The notes below the pieces were generated by a model. That model was given only the letters and a program-made list of their open reading frames with translations. It searched no databases and was not told the DNA's origin. The translations under genes and the position numbers were made by a program. This document shows positions 33,382 through 44,407 of a stretch of 64,000 nucleotides of DNA, in pieces. The stretch comes from Clitoria ternatea. Taxonomy: Eukaryota; Streptophyta; Magnoliopsida; Fabales; Fabaceae. The stretch is taken from positions 83,558,001 through 83,622,000 of the forward strand of contig CM075669.1 of NCBI GenBank assembly GCA_037962975.1, written 5' to 3'. Within the stretch, counting starts at the first letter, position 1. Each line of letters begins with the position of its first letter.

Positions 33382-35448
33382 TGATAAGTGTTTTAAAACA
33401 CTATTTTTTACTATTTAATTTATTCAAAATAAAATGTTTACTGTATCATATTTTTTTAAAAATCTTCATAATTTTTGTTTTCTTTTACTGTTTCTGTTTA
33501 AATGTTATGTTTTGTTTGAATTGATTTAAAATAGAATGTTTAAAAAGTATTTTTTATAGAATTGGAATAATGCTAAAATTTAGTTCTTTAAAATTGTTAA
33601 AAGAACTTAAATCATAAATTCCATTTTTATAAAAATTAATTTTTGAATATTCTATTTAAATTAATTAAATGAATTATTTTTTCTAAATTGATCCACACCT
33701 TTAATTCACGTTAATTGCTCCAAAAGAAAGGTGCTATGTGCTAGATTTTTTTCAAATAAAATTACCTTCCATTTTAAACTCTCATGGATAAAGAAATGGT
33801 GCCTAATATTTTAATGAAACCAAACTCCCATTCTCTCAAAACTATCACGTGAATTGCTTCTCAAAAAGGGTCCATTTTATGCAGAATTTTTTTTTGCCAA
33901 TCTCTAATGAAACTCATGGCTAAGGACCAAGGAAAATAAAAGATAATGCATCATTCATTCAATTGATAATTCCATGTACATGTGCAATGAAATTCACGGC
34001 TGCAACATCCTTGTCCCACATGATCAATTTGCTTGATTTGTTTAATCATTTTTTGCCAATTCATTCACGGCACCAAGGAGAAAGGCAATGCTATTGTTTC
34101 ATTTGTTTATCATTCTTTGACTAAGCCTTTGCCAACTTAAACCATTCACACGGCCATGTGCTTCCAAGAGAAACAAATCATTCATTATTTTATGTTCCAT
34201 GACAATGCATTCCACGGCTATTCAGCATACAAAAGGAAAATCCATTGCAAATTGGATGAATTTTATATGAAGATGGGCTTCCCACTCACGGACAATTCAA
34301 AGCAAAAATTTCACTTCTTATGGTCCATATTGAGTCACGAAATTGGAGAGAAGGATGGCCACAAAAAATGCCTTGCATGATGCCATATTTTAAGAGGAAA
34401 TATTGGAAATTTTGGGCTATAAAAAGGCTGAATTTTGGACCATGAAGGACAGCATTTCCAGTCACAAAAACCGTGTGTAGGGTGCAGAATTTTTAGGAAG
34501 AATTTAATTTTATTTTGTTGGTACCTTGTTGTAATTTTGAGAGGATAGTGAAATTGAGTGGTAAAATTTGTATACGGTGGGAGGATTCGGAACAAAGAAT
34601 TACGGTGGAAAAATTACTGGGCTTATGGAGAAACCCGTAAGTTTTATTTCTACCATGAATTGTATGTTGTATTTCCTTTCCATTATATGTATGAATTTTT
34701 ACTGTATCATGTGTAACTAAATTTTTATCTTGGGAAAACGGGGGTACGATAATATTTTACGTTGATGTTATTTTAACTTAAAGTAAATAAATTTCTGTTT
34801 TCCATTTAGTTCAAATTTTACTTAATGCATTTAGTGATTCCTAACAAGAGCCTAAATGGTAAAACTAAGTACTTACCGGTATATTAGTAAGTTTAGGTAA
34901 TTAATAAAATCGAGAGATTTATTTTTACCGGAAAGCTTTGAACTAAACCTAAGATTTTTGAGATACTTTTTGTGACCTCGGTAAAACCGTGAAAGTAATC
35001 AAAATTCTTTTGAGGAAGTAAAAATGGGATTTTCATAAAACGATAATGGGCCTTTCTTAGGATTAAGCAGCGCTTTCTGTAAGTCAGGTACATTAATAGG
35101 AATCCGAGAGGAAAATATTAATTGGCTTTTGGAAAATTCGCCTTGGAAAACTTAATTTGATTTTTGTTTATAAAAAGTTGAAATCTTCAACGTAGAATAA
35201 TATCTTAAACCCCCGGAATCCCAAGATACTCTCTACTCTGTTTTTCACCCACGGTAAATTTTTATTTTTACTGTAAGGTAAAAAAATTTTTACTGTTAAT
35301 TTTTATTTTTTTTACAAATACCAAAAATTGAAAATCAATTGTGTGGATAATTAAATTTTGATATGCCGGTACTTTGAAAACAGTCCCTGTGGAGAACGAT
35401 AATCTTTTATATTACGCGACATAACCCGTGCGCTTGCGGGCTCTGTCA
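33382..35448 (+). mobile_element. Solo LTR of an unidentified Ty3/gypsy-like family
   Basis: 2067 bp starting TGATAAGTGTTTTAAAAC and ending GGGCTCTGTCA, flanked by GTAAC on both sides (33377-33381 and 35449-35453). It has no primer site, coding region or second LTR, so the interior was lost by LTR-LTR recombination. TATAAAAA lies at 34418-34425. A TCCCTGTGGAGAACGATA stretch near the end resembles Athila/Tat LTR ends. Several CACGGC-containing segments recur between 33840 and 34300. The 74-codon ORF at 34156-34380 is not recognisable. Confidence 0.88.
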
Positions 35449-35453
35449 GTAAC

Positions 35454-35640
35454 TGTCCGCTTGAGCGTGCTCGGGGTTGAGAGAGTTAAGATCTTGCTGT
35501 TCAAACTTGTCGCCTGAGCGCGGTCCCTTAGCGCTTGAGCATGCCCATGTTACTTTCTTTTTGCTTAAGCGAAGAATGGTATGCTTGGAGCGTAATTCAT
35601 ACCTGATGCTACTTGTTATGATTTAATTTGGGCGTTTATA
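35454..35640. repeat. B: CGCTTGAGCG array, last part
   Basis: Five or six further words (for example CCGCTTGAGCGTGC, GCGCTTGAGCATG) after the solo LTR, fading out before the internal TATA box. Confidence 0.75.
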
Positions 35641-35690
35641 CACTCAAAGTTTAGTGTACCTACACGTACCTCAGGTATTGGGCTCAACAG

Positions 35691-35934
35691 TATAAAACCC
35701 TCTCAGTGTACAAACCCTAACTCTTTACACTGTAACCTTGGGTTTTGAAGAGGAAAAGGCACAGTCTCTGATTTCTTTGAAAGGTACCATCTTTTCAGTT
35801 CTTACTTTCACTTTATAGTTAGAATTATTGTAGTTCACTGTTTCAATTTCAAATTTCTTTCATCCATCATATCTTTTTATCTTACATTTTCATTTTGTTG
35901 TGGTTATGCTGTTTGTAATTTTGTATCCATTTAG
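35691..35934 (+). promoter_or_regulatory. B: candidate internal promoter and 5' UTR intron
   Basis: TATAAAA at 35691-35697, telobox AAACCCTAA at 35712-35720, then a candidate intron 35784-35934 (GAAAG/GTACC ... T-rich ... CATTTAG/GC), 30 bp before the env-like ATG at 35964. A has the same parts, with TATA-to-ATG distance equal within one base and an intron of the same 151 bp. Confidence 0.5.
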
Positions 35935-35963
35935 GCATTATAAATACCATCGTTAAACTCACC

Positions 35964-37310
35964 ATGATCACAAGATCATAAAGACTTTGTAGAAAACCTG
36001 AAAAAAGTGTTGAAATAGAAAATGTGAAAGAAGCCTGAAAAGAGAAAGGAAAAGGGGTGGCTACTATCAGCAACCCTGATTCTCCATCAACTGAAAGGAG
36101 TAAAAGTCTTGAAGAAGGAAAGAAGTCTCAGACAGTTGAGGGTTTTGATGGGTAGAGGTTTAGAGATTCCAAGGCCGCCCAAGATTATGAGAATAAGTTC
36201 AAACATAAAGGAGTAATAAGGGATAGAGCTCTGGTCCTTGATGAAGAAAATTGTTCTGGTTTTAATGTAAAAGCTGCTATGATTGAAAGGGGATGGCAGT
36301 TCTTTAATGAGAATTTAGGCAATGGTTACCAGGAACTCACTAGAGAATTCTATGCCAATCTGAGGACTCATTCTATGGAAGATAAGTTTCCTTTTTCTTC
36401 TTTCTTGAGAGGAGTCACCATTCCTCTAGCTGGTCACATATTGAATAAGCTATTTAAAGTACCTATATTGGATAAGGAAGGATGTCACTACACATGGAAA
36501 GTAGATATCTTTCATAGGGCTAAAAATAAAAATCTTAGGAAAGAAATTTTAAAGGAGTGCTGTGAACAAGGAGCTGCATATATAACAAAGGTTAATGGTG
36601 TACCAGAAAGTGTCAGGAAGAATTGTTTGAATCATTATTCCCTTTTAAGGTGCCACTATGTCCTTTCATCCCTGCAACCTGTGGCTCATTCTTTTGAGAT
36701 TACCATTAAAAGGTTGGTGTTGATTTACTGTTTAATGAGAGGCCTGTATGTTAATTTGGGTAAGTTAATACTGGAGGAGATGATGAAAAACCTTGAAAAA
36801 AATCTCCAATTGCCATATTGCTCTGTTATCACTTTGTTGGCCAAAAAGAATCAGGTTAGGTTGAATTATGAAGAATTGACAAAGGTAAAGCCTGAGAGGA
36901 ATATGGACAAGCGTTGGGTGATAGACCATATTGACCATTTTATGCCTCAAGACTCAAAGCATCCCAGACAACCTAAACCAACATCTTTTGCACCACCACC
37001 TCCAACAGGAGCAGGTACTTCTTCTGATATTTCCATGGTAATGCAGGAACTTCAGGTTATGAAGAAAATGCAGCTAGGAACCTATGATCTGGTCCTGAAC
37101 CATGATCTCATGTTGAGAAAGATTGCCACCACATTGAATATGGATCACATTGAAGAAATGGGAGTTCCACTTGACAGAGATTTATGGTTGGCTTCAATTG
37201 GATTCACCATTCTCCCTGATGACACACCCTTAGCAGCTGAATTTCCACCCTACCCTGAGCAAGATAATGATGAGTCTATGAATGAAGAAAATGAAGAAGA
37301 GGATGACTGA
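35964..37310 (+). pseudogene. B: env-position ORF (putative plant transposon protein type)
   Basis: Homologous to 743-2089 in A. The ATG at 35964 is followed by stops in its first 100 codons (for example CAA to TAA near 35976, TAG near 36152). From 36279 the frame is open for 343 codons and includes the region where A has two stops. Features: FFNENLGNGYQELTREFYANL, FSSFLRGVTIPLAGHIL, CCEQGAAYITKVNG, a Pro/Thr-rich hinge (PTSFAPPPPTGAG) and an acidic C terminus. No membrane segment is evident. Its conserved position downstream of integrase suggests an accessory protein of this family. Confidence 0.72.
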
Positions 37311-38892
37311 TCTTTTACTTTGTTTATGTGTTATTTTGCTATTTTCAAGTTGTTATGACTTTGTTTAACTATTCTCTTGAACAATGTATTTTCTTTTCAG
37401 TGTAATGGAACTTTATTTCTATGTTAAGTTGTTTGTTGTTATTTCTTTTCTGAATTGTACTGTTAAATTCATGCACACCATTCCTCACCATTCACTGCCA
37501 TTCAGGTAAAAAGGGAAGTAATCTATCCTATCGTCTCATTGGTTGATAAACTATATTAATTATGTTTAATTTAGAATTCATCTTAATAATTTAAAGTTTG
37601 CTGATTCTCAGGCTTTAATTGGATAAATTAATTGATTCGCATTGCTTAATTCATGATCCCTGTCCATAACTATTTTCAATTCTGTATTATTTGTTTATTC
37701 ATTGTGCTAGTTAGCAATCTGAGTAATAATCTTGCATTAAGTTTGGGGACATGATTGGCTGATTACCTGTTAGTTATCAGCTTTTGAGCCTTTATTAATT
37801 CTTTTGAGTGTGCCTGCATTATTGTTTAGTGAGACAGAATTTGCTTCTGTACTTGCTAAATGATTGTATGTTTGCCAATTGGAAATGATGAAGGCCTTCT
37901 TTGTTAATTTAGCCATGGCCAAATTTAGCCATCCTAACTATTATTAATTATCCTTTGACCTAACAATTATGTTTGAGCCTGAGACCCTTTCATTCTTCTT
38001 ATGTACCTAAATTTACAAGCCTATGTATCTAAGAAAAAAAACCAAGTGAATTATCCCTGGATGTTCCACTGATGAATTGTTGAGTCTTGTCTTATTGCTA
38101 GGGACTAGCAAGTTCTAAGTTTGGGGATGAAGAGAGTATGCCTAACAGCAATTAAAGACACACTCTGACCTTAATTATAGATGAGGGTTTTGAAAAAAAA
38201 AGAGAAGAAAAAAATGAAAGTAAGAACAATAAAAGCAAAAGAAAAGTGAAAGATCAAAAAGAAGAAGGTGCAAAGCACCACAATAAAAAAAATGGTATTG
38301 AAAAAAAAATTGAAAAAGATGGAAGAAAAAGAAAGAGTCCAAAGGACTGAAAGAGAAGAAGGTACAAAGCACCACAAGTAATTCAGTATCCTTCATCTGA
38401 AAGTAATGGAAGCAAGAGAGCTAGTTAGTAGAGGCATTTAAGTTAAGATTAAGGCAAGACACCAGTGGGCACATCTTTTAACCCAACATTGACTAGAAAA
38501 ACAAAAAATAGAGCCTATAGCCTAACCCCATTACAAGCTTAAAAAGCACTTACTGATCTAATTATGCTAGTATATGTCATGATGTTTAGAACTGTTACAA
38601 GCCTATGTTGATCTAACAATTATGCAGGTGATAGTGATGAGTGCATGAAACTGAACCTTATACACTGAGAGAAGAGTGAAACACCAATCCATGTGAGGAA
38701 AGATTCACCAGCTTGTTCCCAAAGGAGGTGTGAGTTATTATATTTTTAGAATTTGTGAAAAAAAAGCATGAATGGTATTCAATAATTATGGTATGAATTA
38801 AGTTAAGGAAAAGTTGATTGCTTTGAGTAAATGCAATTGATTTAATTAATCTGAGTCTTTGCTTGAGGACAAGCAAGTTTTAAGTTTGGGGA
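37311..38892 (+). other. B: 3' non-coding region with repeated polypurine modules
   Basis: No gene. AAGTTTGGGGA occurs at 37737-37749, 38116-38127 and 38880-38892; the last abuts the 3' LTR and is the functional-position tract. The second and third are preceded by hairpins TTGCTAG-GGA-CTAGCAA (38095-38111) and TTGCTTG-AGGA-CAAGCAA (38859-38876). Between 38185 and 38395 lies a purine-rich stretch with GGTGCAAAGCACC-type hairpins near 38268 and 38360. Phe-rich minus-strand ORFs there are artefacts of the A-rich DNA. Confidence 0.8.
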
Positions 38893-40481
38893 TGTAATAA
38901 GTCTTAAAAAGACTTAATAATTTCACCTTTAATTTAACTTAATCCATTAAATATTATTTAGTTTGGCACTATTATTTAATAAATTGTCAATAATTCTTAT
39001 TTTATTTATTTATTTCAAAAGTGTTTAAATTATGTAAGAAAATGATTAAAAATAATAATTAGTTAAGGAAATTTGTTTATTTATAAATTCACTAACCCAG
39101 CGTACATACGCTGGACAGTCAACGTACATACGCTAGGAATTTATTTGTTTGCATGTGCAGGTGCAGTTCATGCTCAAGGTTGAAAGCTTCATGCTTAAGC
39201 TTGAAATCCATGCAATCTACGTAAAAAGAGAGAAAAGAAAACACGATCACGCTTAAGCTTGCATCACTCACGCTCAAGCGTGGAATCAAAGTGTCACTCA
39301 CGTCCAAGCGATCCGCATTCAGGCTCAAGCGTGAGGATACAGAGGTAGTGAATATATCGATCGCGCTCAAGTGCAAGTCCTTCACTCTCAAGCGTGAAGG
39401 TGGTTAATTAACCTGTTGTTTTCCCTCCAATTGAAGCGCTACACCATTGCTGTTTCTATTTTTCTGTTGTACTGTAGTAACTTAAGTATTGTGTGGTAAC
39501 TAAGTATTTATTCATAATTATGTATTTAGATTAGTTAGTTTAATTATTAATTAAGTTTCCTTTGTAATTAATTAAGTTAGCTAGTTAGTTAGTTGTCTAT
39601 ATATATACTTGTGCATACTCTGTAAGTGGGTGGACGAGTACAGGAAGAGAACACACAGAAATAATAAACGATTCATTTTCACATTTCCAATCTCTCTCTA
39701 ATTTTTTTCTCTCTCTAAATTCTTTTGTCCATGTCTTTCCACATTCCTTTGACAAAATCCATTCCCATGGGTTTCTAAACCCCTAGGTTTGGGATTGTTG
39801 AAGCTTCTGATGGAATCTTGAAGCTACATTGAGGATATTATCTTCTGCAGTAAGAGGAGAACAAGCTAAGAAGTGGATCTACTCTGCTGAATTGACAAAT
39901 TCAGATCCAAATGAAGAATCTCACCAGTGAGGAATCATGGTTGAGGCTTAGGTAACTTTTGGCTTCCTAACTAATTCAGGCCTAGTAATAAGGTGAATAG
40001 TTGGGGTTCAACCCCCAATTTCGCATTAGATTTGTCTGTAATTGAACACCTAAGGGATTAGGGTTTAATGCTTAGGAATTAGTGTCATTCACTTAAGGAA
40101 TTAGGGAGTAACCAAGTGTGAATTGCCCTCTTACATCTGAAGCTTAATTGAACCTCGATTGCATGTTTCTTGATGAAGTTGTAAGTTGAGGTAATCCTAA
40201 CCTATCTTCCATTAATCACATTTCATCTTCTATATTGTTTCTGAAAATACAAAAACATAGAAAGTTTAAAAGAATGAATTGCATCTGCTTGCATTGGTTC
40301 AGCTTGTATTAGTCCAAGATTGCGGTAATTACCACAATCCCTGTGGGAACGATCAAATATATTACAAATTTAACGATTGGTGCGCTTGCCAAAAGAAAAT
40401 AAATCCTCTAAGAGTCACACCATAAGTTGATAATAATTCATGATTTTCACACCAAGTTAATGGCTCAAGATTTATGCATCA
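38893..40481 (+). repeat. B: 3' LTR
   Basis: 1589 bp, TGTAATAAGTC to TTTATGCATCA, aligned with 6494-8091. It has two rather than three 22-bp units and a TATA box at 39597-39608. It is followed by GTTGC (40482-40486) and then A's protease. Confidence 0.95.
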
Positions 40482-40486
40482 GTTGC

Positions 40487-42404
40487 AGGTCGTTAATTCC
40501 TAACTTCCTCATTAAGGATAAAGACATGAGGTTTATTCTAGCCCCTAGATCACATAAAGCACTTCCAACATGAACATCCCTATTGCACAAGGTATTATAA
40601 AAGATTCAGGATCTTCTAGCTTTTGAGGAAGTTTCTTCTGAATAATTGCACTACACTCTTAACTAAGGGCAATCATTTCATCCCCCTTAAGCTTTCTCTT
40701 CTTAGACAGAAGTTCTTTCAAAAATTTAGCATATGAAGGCATCTCTTGCAATGCCTCAGCAAAAGGAATATTTATGTGAAGCTTTTTAAACACATCTAAG
40801 AACTTAGCAAACTTTTGCTCCTTTATCTGTTTCTTGAATCTATGTAGAAATGGAGCATTCTTTAATTTCTCAGGAATTAGCTTAACAGCTTCCTCCAAGA
40901 TCAAATCAATGTTTTTCTTTTTCTTTTGATGAACTTGGTTTTCTTTCTCTTTCTCTGTTTCAACTTTATTTTCAGTTTTATCATTAACTTACTCACTTTC
41001 CTGTTCTTTTTCTTTTTCTACTTCTTTTTCTGAATTATTTTCTTGACTTGGAGTAGGGAGAAGAATTTTCCCACTCCTTGTGGTTATTGCCTTGCAATGT
41101 TCCCTAGGATTTACCTCAGTATCTCCAGGAAAATTACCAGACTATCTCTCAGCTAACTATTTTAAGAGCTCTCCAACCTGATTTTCCAAATTCTGGATGG
41201 ACGCTTCTTGATTTTTAAAGCTGGTCTGGGTGGCCTGAATGAACTAAGTTAGAACATTCTCAAGTTCAGACTTCTTTTTAGGGGGAGGGGGAGGTGGTTG
41301 TTGTGATTTACTTGTGGTTTGAGTTTCTGGCATGTTTTGCTTCAAATGTGGACCTTTCTACCATGAAAAATTAGGGTGGTTCCTATAGTTAGGATTAAAG
41401 GAATTAGAAGGGTAATTCCTTTGAAATTGTTGTTGCCCCATGAAATTAACTTGCTCAGCAGGCACATTTGGATCACACATGCCATTTTCATGATCTCCAT
41501 AAAAATCACAACTCATCATACAAACTTGACTAGGCTTTTGAAGTTCTAAAATCTGTACACTTAATTTCTCCAAAGCCTGAGTCATCAACTTACTTTGAGC
41601 CAAATAAGCATCTTGTGCTTCTAATTCTAATATCCCTCTCTTAGGGATTTGGCTTTTTTCACTAACCAAACATTCATTTGAAGCCATAACATCAATCAAC
41701 TCTATAGCTTCTTCTACAGTTTTTATGGTTAATGAACCTCCAGCTGAGGCATCAATCAAGACTCTAGTTGTTGGTCTTACACCATTATAGAATATGGTAA
41801 CTTGCTGCACATCAGGAATCCTATGGTGAGGACATTTCCTTAAACTCTCTTTGTACTTATCCTATGCTTCCATCAGAGATTCACCCTCTCTCTGCTGGAA
41901 ACAAGTGATTTCTGTGCGTAATTTGGCATACTTGGAAGGACGGAAATATTTAATCAAAAATTTTCTTTGTAAATCCTCCCAAGTGGATATACTGCCTCTT
42001 GGTTGGCTCTGTAACCAAGCTTTTGCACGGTCCCTTAGAGAAAAAGGAAATAATCTCAATCTTATTGCCTCATCAGGGACACCATTCATTTTCACTGTAT
42101 CATAAATTTGGAGGAAGGTTTGTAGATGCAAATTTGGATCCTCAACCTCACTTCCTCCGAATTCATCATTTCTTACCAACTACAGTAAAGCTGGTTTAAG
42201 TTCAAAATTATTACCTGCAATTAGAGGCCTAAGGATGCTAGATTGTGATCCTTCTTCAGTAGGCCTAGAGTAGTCACCTACTGTAACTCTCCTTTGTTCC
42301 ATTTCTTGCTGTTCTTTTTATTTTTTCTCCTTTCTAAGCTTACGCTCTAACAAATCAATACCAGGATCAAAGAAGAAAAGCTCTCCTCTGTTCTTTGACT
42401 GCAT
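40487..42404 (-). pseudogene. gag: A: gag and protease N-terminal half
   Basis: ATG at 42404 (equivalent to 8276 in B). The gag core is at 42179-41862 (LRLFPFSLRDRAKAWLQSQ, KFLIKYFRPSKYAKL), then after a stop 41810-41358 with DASAGGSLT. The zinc knuckle is broken (CDFYGDHENGMC, one Cys and one Gly lost). 40904-40659 is the Lys-rich pre-protease linker, and 40600-40487 codes the active site CDLGA, cut by B. Several stops and small indels lie between. Confidence 0.87.
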
Positions 42405-42567
42405 ACACCAATTATTAGACACAAAATCAATTTCAAAGCTACTGCTACTGCTACACACAAGCTACTGCTATACTAAAAATGAGAATTAAACTACTACTAA
42501 ATGCAAAAAACAAAATTAAACGGTTCAGTCTAGTACTGGTCCAAAGACTGTTGATATTACTCAACAA

Positions 42568-42585
42568 TCCCCAACAACGGCACCA
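42568..42585 (-). other. A: primer binding site (tRNA-Asp type)
   Basis: The minus strand reads TGGTGCCGTTGTTGGGGA, six bases inside the LTR end; it differs from the intact site in G by three C-to-T changes. Confidence 0.8.
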
Positions 42586-42591
42586 TTAACT

Positions 42592-44155
42592 TGATGCATA
42601 AATCCTGAGCCATTACTTAGTGTGTAACTCTCGGAGGATTATATTCTTTTGGTAAGCACACCAATCATTAAATTTGTAATATATTTGATCATCCCACTGG
42701 GATTGAGGTAATTACCACAATCTTGGACTAGCACAAGCTGAACCAGAACAACGCAGTGAAGAATTCATTCTATTTTTGTTGTTTTTATACTTTCTATGTT
42801 TTTTTATTTTCAGCAACAATATAGGAGATAAAATGTGATTAATGGAATATGGGTTAGGATTACTTCAGCGTATAACTTCATCAAGGAACATGCAATCGAG
42901 GTTCAATTAAGCTTCAGATGCAAGAGGGCGATTCACAGATGGTTAATCCCTAATTCCTTAGGTAATTAACACTAATTCCTAAGCATTAAACCCTAATCCC
43001 TTAGGTGTTCAGTGACAGAGAAATCTAATGCGAAATTAGGGGTTGAACCCTAACTATTCACCTAATTACTAGGCCTGAATTAGTTAGGAAGCCAGAAGTT
43101 ACCTAAGCCTCAACCATGATTCCTCAATGGTGAGATTCTTCATTTGGATCTGAATTTGTCAATTCAGCAGAGTAGATCTACTTCTGAGCTTGTTCTCCTC
43201 CTTCTTCAGAAGATAATTTCCTCAATGCAGCTTCCAGATTCCATCAAAAGCTTCAGCAATCCCAACCCTAGGGGTCTAGAAACCCATAAAAATGGATTCA
43301 GACGAAGGATCGTGGAGAGACATGGATGAGAGAATTTAGAGAGAGAAAAGAATTAGAGAGAGATTAGAAAATAAGAAAATGAATCATGTTGTTGCTTTTG
43401 TGTGTATCTCTCCCCTTGTTTACAGAGTATGTACAAGTATATATAGGTAACTTACAGCTAACTAACTAATTAATTACAAGGGAAACTTAATTAATAATTA
43501 AACTAATTATATGATTACAAATAAATGATTAATTACAAGACATTACTATAGCAGAAAACTAACAACTTAAATGATAATTAATGGGATCACTGCAGGACTT
43601 CATTTGGAGGGAAAAAAATAACAAACGGAATAACCATCTTCATGCTTGAGCATGATTGGCGCACGCTTAAGCGTGGTCGTTAATTTCCTGGATGCAAGGA
43701 ACTCACGCTTAAGCGTGATTATGGTCCGCTTGAGCGTGATCACGTTTTGACTTCACGCTTGAGCGTGAAAGGTAGACGCTTGAGCGTGGTCAAGGTTTGC
43801 ATGTTGTGACTCCCTTTTACGTGGGTTGCATGGTAGGCTCACGCTTGAGTGTGAAACTTGGAAGCTTAAGCGTGAGACTTTAATTTCTTCCTGCACCTGA
43901 TAAACAAATAAATGCCTAGTTTATGTACACTGGCTGTCTAGCATATGTATGTTGGGTTAGTGAATTTACAAATAAACAAATTTCCTTATATACTTATCTT
44001 TTTACCCATTTCTTGCATAATTTAAACACTTTTAAAATAAATAAATAAAACTAGAATTAATGACAATTTATTAAATAATAATGTTAAACTAAACAATATT
44101 TAATGGATTAAGTTAAATTAAAGATGAAATTATTAAGTCTTTTCAAGACTTATCA
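42592..44155 (-). repeat. A: 5' LTR
   Basis: 1564 bp, inverted relative to B's LTRs and of the same family (TGATAAGTCTTG start, TTTATGCATCA end on the minus strand). A palindrome cluster lies at 43640-43880 and a TATA box near 43437-43446. Confidence 0.93.
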
Positions 44156-44407
44156 TGCGGTTTCAGTGTTGTTGATACCCAAAAAAGATACAACTTAGAG
44201 AATGTATGTTGATTGTAAGGCCATTAGCAACATGACTATAAGATATAGGCACCTTATCCCACGCCTAGATGATATGCTTGATGAGCTTCATGGCTCTTGT
44301 ATTTTCACTAAAATTGATTCACGAAGTAGCTACTATCAAATTAGCATAAGGGAGGGTGATGAATGGAAAACCGTATTTAAGACTAAGCTTGGTTTGTATG
44401 AGTGACT
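44156..44407 (+). pseudogene. Remnant of an older Ty3/gypsy reverse transcriptase
   Basis: 252 bp coding SVLLIPKKD, a stop (TAG), then YVDCKAISNMTIRYRHLIPRLDD, FTKIDSRSSYYQ and TKLGLYE. It is truncated on the left by A's insertion and on the right by element H's LTR. The wording fits a chromovirus-like element different from D and F. It is the oldest piece in this part of the stack. Confidence 0.85.

Larger units (their letters stand above)
6494..40481 (+). mobile_element. Ty3/gypsy Athila-type element B, complete but interrupted
   Basis: TG...CA element with two LTRs (6494-8091 and 38893-40481), a tRNA-Asp primer site, gag, protease, RT-RNaseH-integrase, an env-position ORF and a polypurine tract. 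It lies in element A, flanked by GTTGC. It spans 34 kb only because D (14334-32642) and a solo LTR (33382-35448) are nested in it; its own sequence is about 13.6 kb. Its coding regions contain many stops and frameshifts. Confidence 0.95.
40482..44155 (-). mobile_element. Element A, 5' segment
   Basis: Minus strand: 5' LTR (44155-42592), tRNA-Asp primer site, gag and the N-terminal half of protease, ending at B's target duplication. It continues at 6493. It is inserted in an older Ty3/gypsy reverse transcriptase sequence whose remnant starts at 44156. Confidence 0.92.

Noticed and set aside
34156..34380. Possible small host gene within the solo LTR
   Set aside because: It lies wholly inside a TG...CA unit bounded by target duplications, overlaps weak internal repeats and shows no known motif.
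38171..38396. Phe-rich minus-strand ORFs that look like membrane proteins
   Set aside because: They are the reverse of an A/G-rich non-coding stretch in B and have no counterpart elsewhere.
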